NCBI RefSeq assembly: GCF_030063205.1
Contig: NZ_JASISQ010000004.1
Location: forward strand, 1-64,000
Direction: 5' to 3'
DNA from: Arthrobacter antibioticus
GTDB lineage: Bacteria; Actinomycetota; Actinomycetes; Actinomycetales; Micrococcaceae
DNA length: 64,000 nt
The first letter of the stretch is position 1; each line of letters begins with the position of its first letter. Below, in pieces: positions 56,939 to 64,000 of this stretch. Under the pieces are notes generated by a model. The model ran no database searches. It saw nothing but the letters and a program-made list of their open reading frames with translations, and had not been told where the DNA came from. A program made the position numbers and the translations under genes.

Positions 56939-57489
56939 ACTTCTAGTCCATCACGGGGCACTGACATTTTGTCCCCGGCTGAATCCGCCTCGCGCAAGCG
57001 CACTGAATCCGCCTCGCGCAAGCGCACTGAATCCGCCTCGCGCAAGCGCACTGAATCCGCCTCGCGCAAGCGCACTGAATCCGCCTCGCGCAAGCGCACT
57101 GAATCCGCCTCGCGCAAGCGCTCCGCAATGACGTCGATGAAGTCCATTTCGGACGCGGACGGGTTCCATCTGGCAGCCGCCATATCAACCCGCCACGACG
57201 GGGTTCGGCTTGCAGCCGCCAGCGCTTCATCGGAAGTATCCCCGCGAAGAGCAGTGTCTTCGGCACGGTAGTGCACTAACGCCCGGCCACCGTGACACAC
57301 CGGGGCACAACCGCTGGCCCGGATCACCCGCCACCAGGACACCGCGCTGCCGTGAGCGGACATAACAGCCCCCACCTGGCGCGGCCCACCGCTCTCCAAA
57401 AGTGCCGCAATATCCCCATAGGAGAGGACTTGGGCAGGTGGAATCAGCTCCGCCACGGCTAAGACCGCTTCAACATACTCGCCACGCAT
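56935..57489 (-). CDS. Alkyltransferase-like (ATL) protein with octapeptide repeats
   Basis: 184 residues. Residues 1-110 resemble MGMT/ATL DNA-binding domains (LSYGDIAALLESGGPRQVG). The MGMT active-site PCHR is replaced by SWWRVIRASG, so it cannot transfer alkyl groups itself and should act as an ATL that flags alkylated guanines. The C-terminus holds six tandem RLREADSV-type octapeptides encoded by identical 24-bp units, giving a charged, probably helical tail not typical of ATLs. First gene of a coupled operon with adnA and adnB. Confidence 0.88.
   Translation of the reverse strand: MRGEYVEAVLAVAELIPPAQVLSYGDIAALLESGGPRQVGAVMSAHGSAVSWWRVIRASGCAPVCHGGRALVHYRAEDTALRGDTSDEALAAASRTPSWRVDMAAARWNPSASEMDFIDVIAERLREADSVRLREADSVRLREADSVRLREADSVRLREADSVRLREADSAGDKMSVPRDGLEV
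56979..57122. repeat. Six-copy 24-bp tandem repeat inside the ATL gene
   Basis: The unit CTGAATCCGCCTCGCGCAAG plus CGCA is repeated six times with no changes except the last two bases. Because 24 is a multiple of three, copy-number change keeps frame and adds or removes whole octapeptides. The perfect identity indicates recent expansion or active homogenisation. Confidence 0.97.
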
Positions 57490-57557
57490 GACTCAAGACT
57501 AGTTCCTCCCGTGCTCCCCAATGCTTCAATGTCCATGCCAACAGGTAGCGTTGTGCC

Positions 57558-58244
57558 ATGACTAGCTGGAGCATGCACCCCCGTGCCGCATTTGACCTGG
57601 AAACCACGGGCAAGGATCCCCGTACTGCCCGGATCGTGACGGCATCCATTGTGATAGTCGATGAATCCGGCGCTGTGGCGGAAACCCATGAGTGGCTGTG
57701 CAATCCCGGCGTGGAAATTCCCGAAGAGGCGGCCGCCATCCATGGCATCAGTACAGCCCACGCGCAAGCGCACGGGCGCCCCTCGGACGTTGTCACAGCT
57801 GAGGTGGGAGCGGTACTTGCCACACTTTTTGCCAACAACATTCCTGTTATCGCCTTCAACGCCAGCTACGATTTCACTGTCCTGGCTAGCGAGGCCCGCC
57901 GGCACAGTCTAGGGCAGATTACTGCCGCGCCGGTGATTGATCCCTTTATTTGTAATAAGAATGTGGACAAGTTCCGCAAAGGCAGCCGCACGCTTGTGGC
58001 CCTGTGCGAGGAATACGGCATTAAGCTCGACGACGCACACACCTCGGCCGCCGACGCTGAGGCCACGCTGCGGTTGGCTGATGCGTTGGCTGCCAAGTAC
58101 AGCGCCCTGCGAGTCGATGTCATGGAATTACATAACGCACAAATCGGGTGGGCCCGTGAGCAGGCTGCTGACTTTCAGGGCTATTTGCGCCGCGTCAAGG
58201 ATCCCGCCGCAGTCGTTGAGGGTGACTGGCCCGCCCTGCCATAA
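57558..58244 (+). CDS. DEDDh 3'-5' exonuclease (DnaQ-like)
   Basis: 228 residues. Exo I AFDLETTG gives D13 and E15. Exo II is in AFNASYDFTVLA, and Exo III HTSAADAEAT supplies the His and the last Asp with five-residue spacing, so all four catalytic residues plus His are present. It may act in repair, proofreading or RNA trimming; as a stand-alone exonuclease it is not necessarily the replicative epsilon subunit. Divergent from the ATL-adnAB operon with only 68 bp between starts. Confidence 0.9.
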   Translation: MTSWSMHPRAAFDLETTGKDPRTARIVTASIVIVDESGAVAETHEWLCNPGVEIPEEAAAIHGISTAHAQAHGRPSDVVTAEVGAVLATLFANNIPVIAFNASYDFTVLASEARRHSLGQITAAPVIDPFICNKNVDKFRKGSRTLVALCEEYGIKLDDAHTSAADAEATLRLADALAAKYSALRVDVMELHNAQIGWAREQAADFQGYLRRVKDPAAVVEGDWPALP

Positions 58245-58598
58245 ACCCCGTCAGGGCAGGAAGTCCCTGCTACAGAACAGTCATCAGTGACACAACTCAC
58301 AGCCGGGGCGTTCACCAAGAAGGGTGCAGGGCCCCGTCAGTCGTGCGGGACTTTACGCTGCGTGTCCGCTGAAGCATGTCCGACTTAAAGAATATTCGAA
58401 TATTATTTCATTTCTCGTGCCTAATATTCGCAGAAGTTCATATCAGCCACATTTTTGCTCCGGGTGACATAATTTAGTTTCGTTGGTTGAGTTCAGCTAG
58501 GAAAATCCTGTCATTTTCTGCCTACTCCCCACGTCACACTTACGCCCCTTCCCGAGCAGCATTCCGGTCTGGGTCCCTGCAATGAAAGTGAATGTCTG
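58245..58598. other. 354-bp intergenic region before amino-acid importer
   Basis: No credible gene. A small GCAGG/CCTGC hairpin follows the exonuclease stop (about 58256-58270). The central part becomes AT-rich and contains the inverted-repeat cluster listed separately. The remainder probably carries the importer promoter and a long leader; I see no clear riboswitch fold by eye. Confidence 0.6.
58391..58430. promoter_or_regulatory. Inverted-repeat cluster, possible operator of amino-acid importer
   Basis: AATATTCGAATATT (58391-58404) is a perfect 14-bp palindrome. Its right part CGAATATTA also pairs with TAATATTCG at 58422-58430 across 16 bases, giving three AATATTCG half-sites in AT-rich DNA, unlike the GC-rich surroundings. 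It lies about 170 bp before the binding-protein start. The cognate regulator is not encoded in the window. Confidence 0.6.
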
Positions 58599-59534
58599 AT
58601 GAAGAAATCTGCCCTGAAGTGGCTCACGACTGTTCCAGTCGCTGTGGCCCTGGCCTTCTCCCTCGCAGCTTGTGGCGGCAGTACCGGGGCCACAAGCTCC
58701 GATAAACCCACAGATGCCCTTGCCGGCAGCGACCAGGCCTCGCTGGATAAATACACCACAGAGGACGTCACTGCCCTGGATTCCATTGATAAGGCTGCTC
58801 TTGGCCTCGCTACCCCGGGTCTCATCAGTGTGGGTACGCTCTCGGATGCCCCGCCGAACATTTTCTTGAAAGATGGAGTGTTCACCGGTTACGACAACGA
58901 GCTGCTCCGCGCCATGGGCGAAAAGCTGGGCCTAAAGGTCGAGTTCAAGTCAACCGATTTCTCTGCCCTCTTGGCTCAGGTTGAGAACAAACAGTTCGAC
59001 GTCGGTTCCTCCTCAATCTCCACCACGGATGCCCGCCGCAAAAACGTTGGATTCACCAACGGCTACGACTTCGGCTACATGGCAGTAGTGGCAAAAACAG
59101 ATTCACCCATCAAGGGTTTCGCTGATCTCAAGGCAGACACTCGCATTGCTGTTGTCACCGGCACGGTTCAGGATGACTATGTCTCCAACACGTTGAAGGT
59201 TGAGCCAGTGCGCTTCGCCGATTACAACACGGCCTACGCGAACTTGAAAAACGGTCAGGTTGATGCTTGGGTTGCCCCCTCTCAGCAGGCCAGTGGCCAG
59301 GTCAAGGACGGCGACGGAACAGTGATCGCCGAAGAAGTAGTCAATACGCAGAACTTCACCGCATACGCCGTGAACTCATCAAATAAGGCCCTCACTGACG
59401 CTTTGAACTCCGCGTTGGATGCAGTTATCGCTGACGGGACCTGGTCCAAGCTGACCAAGGAATGGTACCCAACCCGCCCCATGCCCGAAGACTGGACACC
59501 GGGCTCCAAGGCAGTAACGGTTCCGAAGGCTTAA
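58599..59534 (+). CDS. Polar amino-acid ABC transporter substrate-binding lipoprotein
   Basis: 311 residues. Lipobox LAAC (Cys near residue 25) follows a hydrophobic signal with MKKSALKW at its start. The mature SBP_bac_3 domain has VGTLSDAPPNIFLKDGVFTGYDNELL and the second-lobe AVVTGTVQDDYV. It binds an amino acid for the permease and ATPase that follow. Ligand identity (for example glutamine, glutamate or cystine) is not readable. The ribosome-binding site is weak. Confidence 0.92.
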   Translation: MKKSALKWLTTVPVAVALAFSLAACGGSTGATSSDKPTDALAGSDQASLDKYTTEDVTALDSIDKAALGLATPGLISVGTLSDAPPNIFLKDGVFTGYDNELLRAMGEKLGLKVEFKSTDFSALLAQVENKQFDVGSSSISTTDARRKNVGFTNGYDFGYMAVVAKTDSPIKGFADLKADTRIAVVTGTVQDDYVSNTLKVEPVRFADYNTAYANLKNGQVDAWVAPSQQASGQVKDGDGTVIAEEVVNTQNFTAYAVNSSNKALTDALNSALDAVIADGTWSKLTKEWYPTRPMPEDWTPGSKAVTVPKA

Positions 59535-59537
59535 TTT

Positions 59538-60296
59538 ATGGATGTTCTCGAGCAGCTGGCAAAAACTTTCCTCGACTGGGATGCTATGGCGGAAGTCATT
59601 CCGAACATGCTGAGCGTTGGTTTGCCTAATACTTTGATTTTGTCCGTTTCCTCGGCCATCATCGGGTGCGTCCTGGGTATGATCCTGGCTGTGATGGGTA
59701 TTTCAAGAAATCCCATCCCCCGCTGGATTGCCAGAATTTATACAGACATTTTCCGTGGTCTTCCAGCAATTTTGACCATTTTGTTGATTGGTCTGGGGCT
59801 CGGTCCTGTAATCCGCATCCTTACTGGCAGCACCAATCCTTATCCGTTGGGAATTTTGGCGCTTTCTTTGATGGCTGCGGCGTACATCGGTGAAATCTTC
59901 CGCTCAGGTATCCAAAGCGTTGAAAGCGGCCAGCTCGAGGCATCACGCGCCCTGGGGTTCAGCTACGGCTCGGCCATGATTCTTGTGGTTATTCCCCAGG
60001 GCATCCGCAGGGTCCTGCCAGCACTGGTTAACCAGCTGATCTCCTTGATTAAGGACTCATCCTTGATCTATATGCTTGGTTTACTTGCCAGCCAACGGGA
60101 GATCTTTCGTGTTGGAAACGACCAAGCCGCAACCACGGGAAACCTCTCTCCACTCGTTGCGGCAGGTCTGCTCTACCTTTGCCTAACCATCCCGCTCACC
60201 CACTTGGTGAACTTCATGGATAAGCGCATGCGTGAGGGAAAAGCCCAAAAGATTGAACCCGATGAAGCCGCGGCACATGTTGGAAAGGGAGCGTAA
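59538..60296 (+). CDS. Amino-acid ABC transporter permease
   Basis: 252 residues, His/Glu/Gln-type permease with about five transmembrane spans beginning near residue 28 (TLILSVSSAIIGCVLGM) and the family segment FRGLPAILTILLIGLGLG. The EAA loop is SGQLEASRALGFSYG. AAGG sits nine bases before the ATG, at the end of the binding-protein gene. It probably forms a homodimeric channel, since no second permease is encoded. Confidence 0.94.
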   Translation: MDVLEQLAKTFLDWDAMAEVIPNMLSVGLPNTLILSVSSAIIGCVLGMILAVMGISRNPIPRWIARIYTDIFRGLPAILTILLIGLGLGPVIRILTGSTNPYPLGILALSLMAAAYIGEIFRSGIQSVESGQLEASRALGFSYGSAMILVVIPQGIRRVLPALVNQLISLIKDSSLIYMLGLLASQREIFRVGNDQAATTGNLSPLVAAGLLYLCLTIPLTHLVNFMDKRMREGKAQKIEPDEAAAHVGKGA

Positions 60297-60299
60297 AGC

Positions 60300-61037
60300 A
60301 TGAGTGATTTTAGTTCAGGATCATTGACCGCCAAAAATATTCATCTCTCCTTCGGCAGCAATCATGTATTGCGGGGCATTGACCTGCATGTTCCCAAAGG
60401 CACCACGGCCTCGGTGATTGGCCCCTCTGGTTCAGGCAAGTCAACGTTGTTGCGGGCTATGAACCGGTTGATTGAACCGGATCAAGGCGACATTCTTCTC
60501 GACGGAAAGTCGGTGCTCAAGGACAACCCGGATGAGCTCCGCCGCCGCATTGGGATGGTCTTCCAACAATTTAATTTATTCCCGCACAAAACGGTGCTGG
60601 AAAATGTGTCGCTGGCCTTGATTAAGATTCGCAAAATGCCCAAGGATCAGGCACGCGCCAAAGCCCTTGAGCAGCTCGAACTTGTGGGATTGAAACATAA
60701 AGCTGACGCTCGGCCAGGAAACCTCTCCGGTGGTCAGCAGCAGCGCGTCGCTATTGCCCGCGCATTGGCCATGGAACCGGAAGTGATGTTCTTTGACGAG
60801 GCAACCTCCGCCCTGGACCCGGAGCTTGTCAAGGGTGTTCTGGCCTTGATGACCGACCTGTCCAAGGGCGGAATGACCATGGTGGTGGTCACCCACGAGA
60901 TGGGTTTCTCGCGCAACGTTTCAGACACTGTGACATTCATGGACGCCGGCGTGGTGGTGGAGACAGGTTCTCCTGAAGAACTCTTCACAGCACCAAGGAC
61001 AGACCGTTTGAGAGGTTTCCTCTCCGACGTGCTGTAA
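60300..61037 (+). CDS. Amino-acid ABC transporter ATP-binding protein
   Basis: 245 residues. Walker A is [10 protein letters not shown]-loop [10 protein letters not shown], signature [15 protein letters not shown], Walker [16 protein letters not shown]-loop VTHEM. It powers the permease of the same operon and matches GlnQ/HisP proteins. GGGAG lies eight bases upstream of the ATG, and the gap to the permease stop is three bases. Last gene of the importer; it converges with hemL. Confidence 0.95.
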   Translation: MSDFSSGSLTAKNIHLSFGSNHVLRGIDLHVPKGTTASVIGPSGSGKSTLLRAMNRLIEPDQGDILLDGKSVLKDNPDELRRRIGMVFQQFNLFPHKTVLENVSLALIKIRKMPKDQARAKALEQLELVGLKHKADARPGNLSGGQQQRVAIARALAMEPEVMFFDEATSALDPELVKGVLALMTDLSKGGMTMVVVTHEMGFSRNVSDTVTFMDAGVVVETGSPEELFTAPRTDRLRGFLSDVL

Positions 61038-61094
61038 CCGTGCAGCCACGAAGGCCGCGGGAAAGGGGCAGCTTTTTATCCCGAGGTGAGGACC

Positions 61095-62402
61095 TTACAC
61101 CGTCGCAGCTGCCGCCGCTTTGGCAGCTGCCGGCAGTGCCGCAAAGATACGGTTCATGGCTGAGTCGTCGTGTGCAGCTGAAAGGAACCACGCTTCAAAC
61201 ACGCTCGGCGGCAGGTACACACCGGAATCCAGCATGGAGTGGAAGAACGGTGCGTAGCGGAACACTTCCTGAGCCTGTGCGTCGGCGTAGTTGTGCACCC
61301 CCGAAGCGGAGGTGCCAAAGGCTACAGAGAACAAGTTACCTGCGCGCTGAATCGAGTGGTCTACGCCTTGGGCAGCTAACTCCCCGGTCAAGGCCGCCTG
61401 CAGTTCAAGAGAGCGGGCATCAACACTCTTGTACACCGAAGCCGTGGCTGCGGTCAGTGTCGCCACACCGGCGGCCATTGCCACCGGGTTTCCGGATAAT
61501 GTTCCTGCCTGATATACCGGGCCCAGCGGTGCCAGGTAGTCCATGACCTCGCCGCGGCCGCCCAGGGCTGCTGTTGGAAGTCCCCCACCAATGACCTTGC
61601 CAAAGGTGAATAAATCCGGTGTCCAGCCCTCCAGCGCACCAGTGAGCCCCCAGTATCCGGCCGGGCCCGTGCGGAATCCTGTCAGGACTTCATCCAGGAT
61701 TAGTAGGGCTCCGTGGGCTGAGGTGATCCGGGAAAGGCCTGCGTTGAAACCAGCACCTGGGGTAACAACACCCATGTTGGCGGGCGCCGCTTCTGTGATC
61801 ACTGCAGCGATCCTGTCCCCGTGGGTAGCAAAGGCGGCTTCTACGGCGGCAAGGTCGTTATATGGCAACACGAGCGTTTCCGCGGCGGTTGCTGCTGTGA
61901 CCCCGGCAGATCCCGGCATGGCCAGGGTCGCCAGACCGGAGCCAGCCTCGGCCAGCAAAGAATCGAGGTGCCCGTGGTAACAGCCGGCGAACTTGATGAT
62001 CAACTCACGTCCGGTAAATCCTCGGGCTAGACGCACGGCTGTCATGGTTGCTTCGGTACCTGTGGAGACCATCCGCATCCGTTCAACCCCGGAAACCCTG
62101 CCCGTGACCAGAGCGGCGAGTTCGCTTTCGGCAGGGGTGGAGGCGCCAAAGCTCAAACCGTGATCAACTGCCGTGTGCACGGCAGCGAGAACCTCTGGGT
62201 GGGCGTGACCCAATAGCGCCGGCCCCCAAGAGCAAACAAGGTCAACGTAATCGCGCCCATCTGCGTCAGTGAGGTAGGCGCCCTTGGCGTTGACCATGAA
62301 GCGTGGCGTCCCTCCCACGGAGCCAAAGGCGCGTACAGGCGAGTTCACCCCGCCAGGCATGAGGGTCTTGGCGCGGTCAAAAAGTTCCTGCGAGCTTGTC
62401 AT
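61095..62402 (-). CDS. hemL: Glutamate-1-semialdehyde 2,1-aminomutase
   Basis: 435 residues, class-III PLP aminotransferase fold. The PLP lysine is K269 in [24 protein letters not shown] supplies the pyridine-contacting Asp, and STGTEATM the phosphate site. It makes 5-aminolevulinate from glutamate-1-semialdehyde in the C5 haem pathway. AAGGA precedes the ATG. Last in the order hemD-hemB-hemL, 43 bp after hemB. Confidence 0.97.
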   Translation of the reverse strand: MTSSQELFDRAKTLMPGGVNSPVRAFGSVGGTPRFMVNAKGAYLTDADGRDYVDLVCSWGPALLGHAHPEVLAAVHTAVDHGLSFGASTPAESELAALVTGRVSGVERMRMVSTGTEATMTAVRLARGFTGRELIIKFAGCYHGHLDSLLAEAGSGLATLAMPGSAGVTAATAAETLVLPYNDLAAVEAAFATHGDRIAAVITEAAPANMGVVTPGAGFNAGLSRITSAHGALLILDEVLTGFRTGPAGYWGLTGALEGWTPDLFTFGKVIGGGLPTAALGGRGEVMDYLAPLGPVYQAGTLSGNPVAMAAGVATLTAATASVYKSVDARSLELQAALTGELAAQGVDHSIQRAGNLFSVAFGTSASGVHNYADAQAQEVFRYAPFFHSMLDSGVYLPPSVFEAWFLSAAHDDSAMNRIFAALPAAAKAAAAATV

Positions 62403-62445
62403 GTAAAATCCTTGCCTCAGTAGGTGAACAACAGAAAAAGAAGTG

Positions 62446-63426
62446 TTAGTTCTCGCGCAGCCAGCCGGCCAGTTCGGCAGCCCAGTAAGTGAGAATCATG
62501 TTTGCCCCGGCACGTTTGATACTCAGCACGGATTCCTCTATGGCTCCGCGACGGTTGATCCAGCCATTGGCTGCGGCGGCCTCAATCATGGCGTATTCCC
62601 CCGAGATTTGGTAGGCAGCAACGGGCACCGGGGATATGGCCGCCACATCGGCCAGGATGTCCAAATAGCTCATGGCCGGCTTGACCATGATGATGTCCGC
62701 GCCTTCGGCCAGGTCAAGCTCCACCTCGTGAAGGGCCTCCCGGCGGTTACCTGAATCCATTTGGTAGGTGCGTCGATCCCCCTGCAACTGCGAGTCAACA
62801 GCTTCGCGGAACGGTCCGTAAAAGGCCGAAGCGTATTTGGCGGCGTAGGCCAAAACGGAAACGTCTTCATACCCTGAGGCGTCCAGCGCCTCGCGAATCA
62901 CCGCTACCTGCCCGTCCATCATGCCCGAAGGTGCCACAATATGGGCTCCGGCAGCTGCCTGGGCCACAGCCATCTGAGCGTAAATCTTCAAGGTGGCGTC
63001 ATTGGCAACGTCGCCGTCCTCATCCAAAACCCCGCAGTGCCCATGGTCTGTGAACTCATCCAGGCAAAGATCACTCATAATGACAAGGTCATCTCCCACG
63101 GCCGCCCGTACATCCGCAATGGCCTTGTTCAGCACACCTAAGGGGTCCACCCCGGCTGAGCCATTCGCGTCGCGAACGGCAGGGATGCCAAAAATCATGA
63201 TGCCGCCAAGCCCCAGCGCGACTGCCTGGTGCGCGGCCGCCACCAGCGACGCCGTCGTGTGCTGGAAAACTCCTGGCATGGACGTGATCGCTTTAGGCTC
63301 GATCAGGTCTTCGCGGATGAACACCGGCAGAATCAGGTCCGACGGCGTGAGCGAGTATTCGCTGACAAGACGACGCATGGCTGGGGTTGTGCGCAGGCGG
63401 CGCGGACGGTGCTGGGGAAAGCTCAT
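62446..63426 (-). CDS. hemB: Delta-aminolevulinic acid dehydratase (porphobilinogen synthase)
   Basis: 326 residues. Both Schiff-base lysines are present, K197 in [13 protein letters not shown] and K249 in [12 protein letters not shown]. The metal loop reads [14 protein letters not shown]. It keeps C121 and C131, but the middle position of the zinc-type CxC is Asp, intermediate between zinc-type (three Cys) and Mg-type (Asp) enzymes. It condenses two ALA molecules to porphobilinogen. GGAG lies before the ATG at good spacing. Confidence 0.97.
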   Translation of the reverse strand: MSFPQHRPRRLRTTPAMRRLVSEYSLTPSDLILPVFIREDLIEPKAITSMPGVFQHTTASLVAAAHQAVALGLGGIMIFGIPAVRDANGSAGVDPLGVLNKAIADVRAAVGDDLVIMSDLCLDEFTDHGHCGVLDEDGDVANDATLKIYAQMAVAQAAAGAHIVAPSGMMDGQVAVIREALDASGYEDVSVLAYAAKYASAFYGPFREAVDSQLQGDRRTYQMDSGNRREALHEVELDLAEGADIIMVKPAMSYLDILADVAAISPVPVAAYQISGEYAMIEAAAANGWINRRGAIEESVLSIKRAGANMILTYWAAELAGWLREN

Positions 63427-63440
63427 GGTGACTCCGTAAA

Positions 63441-64000
63441 TTACTGGGTGTGAAAATTAGTGTGGGCTTGGGCCAGTGCGGCCACGATGCCTTCGGGGGT
63501 GGGGTGTTTGGCGGTGGCGGCCACGCGCAGCCCTAACCGATGGGCTTCGAGCTGCGTTGGCTGCCCAATGGCAATAACCAGGCAGTTGTCTGTCAGGGGT
63601 GCCATGGTTTCGGCTACCCTGCGGGCGGCACTTCCGGAGGCAAGTACGACGGCGCCAATGGCTCCCGCCGCAATCTCACCTGCCGCTTGAGCTGGGGTGA
63701 GCACCGGGTAGCCCGCATTGGTGTGCCCCTGTGAGTTATTTAGTGTTGCCTGCAGGCGCAGTTCCGCCTTGGCCGGGAAGTGCACCGTTTGGTAGGCCGT
63801 GACTATTTCGCTGTCCCAGCCCTTCGCGTTCATGCCTGTCACAAGCGTGGCTTCAGCGAGATTCGATTGCGGCAACAGTATCTTGTTGTTGCTGCTTAGT
63901 GAGAGTGTGTTTGGCTCAAATTCAGGCCACAAATCTACCAGTCCGGCGGCCGACTGGATATCCACAGGGGCTAGTTCCGCATGGATTCCTTCGGCCGCCA
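63441..64000 (-). CDS. hemD: Uroporphyrinogen-III synthase, 3' part (partial, runs off window)
   Basis: The reading frame stays open past the apparent GTG at 63965 to the window edge, so the N-terminal part is missing. About 186 residues are visible. [34 protein letters not shown] and [11 protein letters not shown] fit the second half of HemD, which closes and inverts ring D of the tetrapyrrole. The 14-bp gap to hemB and the haem context support the call. A fusion with an upstream methyltransferase cannot be judged from here. Confidence 0.85.
   Translation of the reverse strand, partial: AAEGIHAELAPVDIQSAAGLVDLWPEFEPNTLSLSSNNKILLPQSNLAEATLVTGMNAKGWDSEIVTAYQTVHFPAKAELRLQATLNNSQGHTNAGYPVLTPAQAAGEIAAGAIGAVVLASGSAARRVAETMAPLTDNCLVIAIGQPTQLEAHRLGLRVAATAKHPTPEGIVAALAQAHTNFHTQ

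Noticed and set aside
56979-57122. Possible CRISPR-like array of 24-bp repeats
   Set aside because: Units are contiguous with no spacers and lie in frame within the ATL gene; no cas genes are present.
56943-57271. Plus-strand and other-frame proteins rich in RKRTESAS or ACARRIQC
   Set aside because: All frames stay open across the 24-bp repeat because the unit lacks stops; the minus-strand ATL frame alone has domain homology and coupling to adnA.
61038-61094. Terminator between the amino-acid importer and hemL
   Set aside because: A TTTTT run is present near 61074, but I could not find a convincing stem before it.

Overview
The window looks like chromosomal DNA of a high-GC Gram-positive bacterium, most likely Micrococcaceae and Arthrobacter-like. 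The evidence is an AdnA/AdnB recombination nuclease pair, a UvrD2-type helicase with a four-cysteine motif and HRDC domain, a UPF0182 protein, Zincin_2 and TIGR03084 proteins, many GTG starts and translationally coupled operons. The genus is an inference; no 16S rRNA lies in the window. There are no phage genes, IS elements or CRISPR arrays.

Left part (1 to about 28.8 kb): acyl-CoA catabolism. After one initiator tRNA comes a minus-strand valine/isobutyrate module: isobutyryl-CoA dehydrogenase, 3-hydroxyisobutyryl-CoA hydrolase, 3-hydroxyisobutyrate dehydrogenase and a crotonase. A cytochrome-b-like membrane protein separates it from etfB-etfA, which carries electrons from acyl-CoA dehydrogenases. 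A divergent MarR gene shares a palindromic intergenic region with etfB. Next are a metallo-beta-lactamase-fold hydrolase and a beta-oxidation operon (thiolase, FadB-like protein, dienoyl-CoA-isomerase-like crotonase, acyl-CoA synthetase), divergent from a crotonase-TetR pair across a near-perfect operator. From 28.0 down to 17.3 kb runs an eight-gene operon: TIGR03084, AtuA, biotin carboxylase subunits beta and alpha, acyl-CoA dehydrogenase, an AUH/AtuE-like hydratase, acyl-CoA ligase and an HSDL2-like SDR. A divergent TetR gene faces it. This gene content mirrors the Pseudomonas atu (acyclic terpene utilisation) cluster and is the most interesting metabolic unit here.

Middle (28.8 to 37 kb): a plus-strand sugar cassette of LacI regulator, lipoprotein binding protein, two MalF/MalG-type permeases and a GH13 glycosidase, with no ATPase gene of its own. 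It ends at a 90-bp inverted repeat, followed by a convergent cardiolipin synthase and a second initiator tRNA identical to the first.

Right-centre (37 to 58 kb): a conserved actinobacterial housekeeping block. It holds UPF0182, a PDZ/Lon-like protease, a Zincin_2 protein, a YgjP-like metalloprotease, an E1/ThiF-like protein, UvrD2, NudC, an APH-fold protein and a coupled operon of alkyltransferase-like protein, AdnA and AdnB. The alkyltransferase-like protein ends in six 24-bp tandem repeats. A DEDDh exonuclease follows.

Right end (58 to 64 kb): a polar amino-acid ABC importer preceded by an AATATTCG inverted-repeat cluster, then hemL, hemB and the 3' part of hemD, which runs off the window.

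A recurring theme is short in-frame tandem duplication with a 15-bp or 24-bp period, seen at several unrelated loci.
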